Shown here piece by piece: positions 62,194 through 64,000 of a stretch of DNA of 64,000 bases. The notes below the pieces were generated by a model. That model did no database searches. It had not been told where the DNA came from and saw only the letters and a list, made by a program, of their open reading frames with translations. The stretch is from JALZCH01 sp036400075 (GTDB taxonomy: Bacteria > Acidobacteriota > Blastocatellia > Pyrinomonadales > Pyrinomonadaceae), in assembly GCA_036400075.1 (NCBI GenBank), contig DASWLV010000016.1, forward strand, positions 43,824 through 107,823. The letters run 5' to 3'. How positions within the stretch are numbered: position 1 is the stretch's first letter; every line of letters begins with the position of its first letter. Made by a program: the position numbers and the translations under genes.

Positions 62194-62925
62194 ATGTTTA
62201 ATAACCCAAAAGACCGGGTTCCTCAATTCGGTTTAATGCTGGCGGAAGACGACCAGATTATTGATGTTCAACAATTGCGTCGCGAAACGCGGCGCGGTTT
62301 GTGGTCTGAAGTCGGAGTTTTCGTCCGCGATATTTTGTTTGCGCTCTGCGTGATGATTTTAATCGGGGTGTTTATCGTCCAGCCCGTCGCGGTCGAAGGC
62401 ACTTCGATGCTGCCGGAACTGCACAACGGCGAACGTCTGCTGGTTAATAAATTGATTTATTACAAATCCGACGCGCTCAAAGAATACGGTTTTCCCGCGC
62501 TCGAACGCGGTGATGTCGTCGTTTTCTGGTTTCCGAATAATCCCGATCAAAGTTTCGTCAAGCGCGTCATCGGTTTGCCGGGCGAAACCGTCGAAATGAG
62601 AAGCGGCGTGTTTTATATTGACGGGAAAGAATTAAAAGAGCCGTATTTAGACCCCGAACACAACACGGCGCACATCAATATGCCGCCGAAAAGGGTTGAT
62701 GCGCATTATTATTTCGTCGTCGGCGACAATCGCGATAATTCTTACGATTCCCGCAATTGGGGACTTGTGCCGGAGAAATACATTTACGGCAAAGCGATGT
62801 TTCGCTATTATCCGCTCAACGGATTCGGGTTTATCACGCACGGCAAAACCGAGTTCAACGGGGCAGCGGCTTCCGGCAATCCGAGTTCTTTCGCCGACTC
62901 GCCAAACGAATACATTTCAAGATAA
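62194..62925 (+). CDS. lepB: Signal peptidase I
   Basis: Cleaves signal peptides of exported proteins at the membrane. 243 residues. One membrane helix at about 45-67 (DILFALCVMILIGVFIVQPV), then VEGTSMLPELHNGERLLVNK with the catalytic Ser. The Lys of box D is in FVKRVIGLPGETVEM. Box E YYFVVGDNRDNSYDSRNWG follows. An N-terminal 45-residue charged region precedes the helix. Followed by a terminator and carA. Confidence 0.93.
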   Translation: MFNNPKDRVPQFGLMLAEDDQIIDVQQLRRETRRGLWSEVGVFVRDILFALCVMILIGVFIVQPVAVEGTSMLPELHNGERLLVNKLIYYKSDALKEYGFPALERGDVVVFWFPNNPDQSFVKRVIGLPGETVEMRSGVFYIDGKELKEPYLDPEHNTAHINMPPKRVDAHYYFVVGDNRDNSYDSRNWGLVPEKYIYGKAMFRYYPLNGFGFITHGKTEFNGAAASGNPSSFADSPNEYISR

Positions 62926-62933
62926 TTTAAAAA

Positions 62934-62966
62934 AAAAAACGCCGACCGAAAACGTCGGCGTTTTTA
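62934..62966. terminator. Terminator after lepB
   Basis: AAAAACGCCGAC pairs with GTCGGCGTTTTT across CGAAAAC, with A and T runs on both sides. Confidence 0.9.
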
Positions 62967-62973
62967 GTAAAAA

Positions 62974-64000
62974 ATGAATTTATCAAAAACTGCTTTGCTT
63001 GTTTTAGAAGACGGTCGCGCGTTTCGCGGTCGCTCGTTCGGTTTTGACGGCGAGATGTGCGGCGAAATCGTTTTTAACACTTCGATGAGCGGTTATCAGG
63101 AAGTTTTGACCGATCCTTCGTACGCCGGACAAATCGTTTGTATGACTTACCCGCTGATCGGCAATTACGGTGTTAATGCCGAGGACGCGGAATCGGCTCG
63201 CCCGTGGGTTTCCGGTTTCGTCGTCCGCGAAGCGAGCCGCATCGCTTCAAACTGGCGCGCGGAAGAAACGCTCGATTCATATTTAAAACGCTGGAACATC
63301 GTTGGCATCGAGCACATTGACACGCGCGCTCTCGTTCGTCACATCCGCGACAAAGGCGCGATGAGCGCCTGTATTTCTTCCGTTGATTTAGACGAGGCGA
63401 GCTTACTAGAAAAAGCCAAAAATTCCATTCCGATGACTAATCGGGATTTGGCGAGCGAAGTGACGACCGATGAGCCTTACGAATTTGCACCCAAAGGCGA
63501 CGAGCGTTTTCACGTCGTCTGTTACGATTTCGGCGTTAAGAAAAACATTTTGCACGAGCTGGCGGCTCTCGGCTGCCGCGTCACGGTCGTACCGGCAGAC
63601 ACGCCCGCGCAAGCGGTTCTCGAATACAAACCCGACGGGATTTTTCTCTCAAATGGTCCGGGCGATCCGGCGGCAATGAATCAAGCTGTTGAAGAAATCC
63701 GCAATCTGGCTAATTCCGGCACGCCGACTTTCGGGATTTGTTTCGGGCATCAGCTTTTAGGTCGAGCTTTCGGCGGCACGACTCACAAACTGCTTTTCGG
63801 GCATCGCGGCGGAAATCAGCCGGTTAAGGATTTGCGGGGCGGAAACATCGAAATCACCTCGCATAATCACGGTTTTGCCGTTGACGCCGAAAGTCTGCCG
63901 CCGGAAGTCGAAGTCACGCACATCAATCTCAACGACGATTGCTGCGAAGGATTGCAGCACAAAACTTTACCGGTTTTTTCGATTCAATATCACCCGGAAG
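62974..64000 (+). CDS. carA: Carbamoyl-phosphate synthase small subunit, partial
   Basis: Glutaminase subunit supplying ammonia for carbamoyl phosphate (pyrimidine and arginine synthesis). From the ATG at 62974 the frame is open to the window end (342 codons). N-terminal domain: ALLVLEDGRAFRGRSFGFDG and MSGYQEVLTDPSYAGQ. Class I amidotransferase core: YDFGVKKNILHEL, GIFLSNGPGDP, the nucleophile Cys in TFGICFGHQLLG, and the catalytic His in SIQYHPE at the very edge. Only the last few dozen residues are outside the window. Confidence 0.95.
   Translation, partial: MNLSKTALLVLEDGRAFRGRSFGFDGEMCGEIVFNTSMSGYQEVLTDPSYAGQIVCMTYPLIGNYGVNAEDAESARPWVSGFVVREASRIASNWRAEETLDSYLKRWNIVGIEHIDTRALVRHIRDKGAMSACISSVDLDEASLLEKAKNSIPMTNRDLASEVTTDEPYEFAPKGDERFHVVCYDFGVKKNILHELAALGCRVTVVPADTPAQAVLEYKPDGIFLSNGPGDPAAMNQAVEEIRNLANSGTPTFGICFGHQLLGRAFGGTTHKLLFGHRGGNQPVKDLRGGNIEITSHNHGFAVDAESLPPEVEVTHINLNDDCCEGLQHKTLPVFSIQYHPE

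Overview
The window looks like the chromosome of an Acidobacteriota bacterium, most likely class Blastocatellia (Pyrinomonadaceae-like). This is inferred from moderate GC, many secreted proteins with FG-GAP, BACON/dockerin or carboxypeptidase-regulatory-like domains, a CadC-type winged-helix/TPR protein, and many intergenic palindromes. No rRNA, tRNA or CRISPR array was recognised. Both ends cut a gene: a polyprenyl synthetase on the left and carA on the right.

Layout. 1-22.3 kb is mostly housekeeping: isoprenoid synthesis, coaBC, two uracil-DNA-glycosylase-family proteins, priA, an M28 peptidase, truB, recX, an S41 peptidase and TPR proteins. 22.4-31.0 kb is an accessory island bounded by 25-bp direct repeats (22418 and 30966) with two more copies inside. 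It holds a VOC protein, two GNATs, a cupin, a secreted esterase, two related attC-like hairpins bracketing one GNAT gene, a tyrosine-recombinase remnant and a broken BACON/dockerin/cohesin gene. 31-51 kb returns to core and secreted functions: alaS, a class C beta-lactamase-like hydrolase, a GH44 glycosidase, a subtilase, a Rieske oxidoreductase, a GT39-like enzyme, a TonB-domain protein, a winged-helix/TPR protein, a CrtI-like oxidoreductase, RNase D and truA. 51.1-57.3 kb is a decayed defence island. 57.4-64 kb is housekeeping again: GrpB, a thioesterase, an ECF sigma factor, a PLP enzyme, lepB and carA.

The defence island is the most unusual locus. Reading from the right on the minus strand, it has an N-terminal fragment of dndC that ends at the PP-loop, about 570 bases carrying two unrecognised small ORFs, and the C-terminal third of dndC. 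An HEPN-like gene and an HNH nuclease with a possible phosphorothioate-reading N-domain follow. At the far end is a HerA/FtsK-like ATPase with a DndE-like N-terminal domain. Between the ATPase and the HNH gene, on the plus strand, lie two adjacent genes, the second with an HEPN RX4H motif. Each carries a single disabling change: one in-frame stop and one frameshift. Together this looks like a DNA phosphorothioation-linked system caught while being dismantled or rearranged.

A second theme is repetitive DNA entering genes. A 29-bp-stem palindrome forms the core of two 140-bp intergenic elements and also sits, exactly 69 bp long and in frame, inside alaS. truB carries 7-bp and 8-bp tandem arrays, and coaBC carries a 16-bp duplication in its linker.
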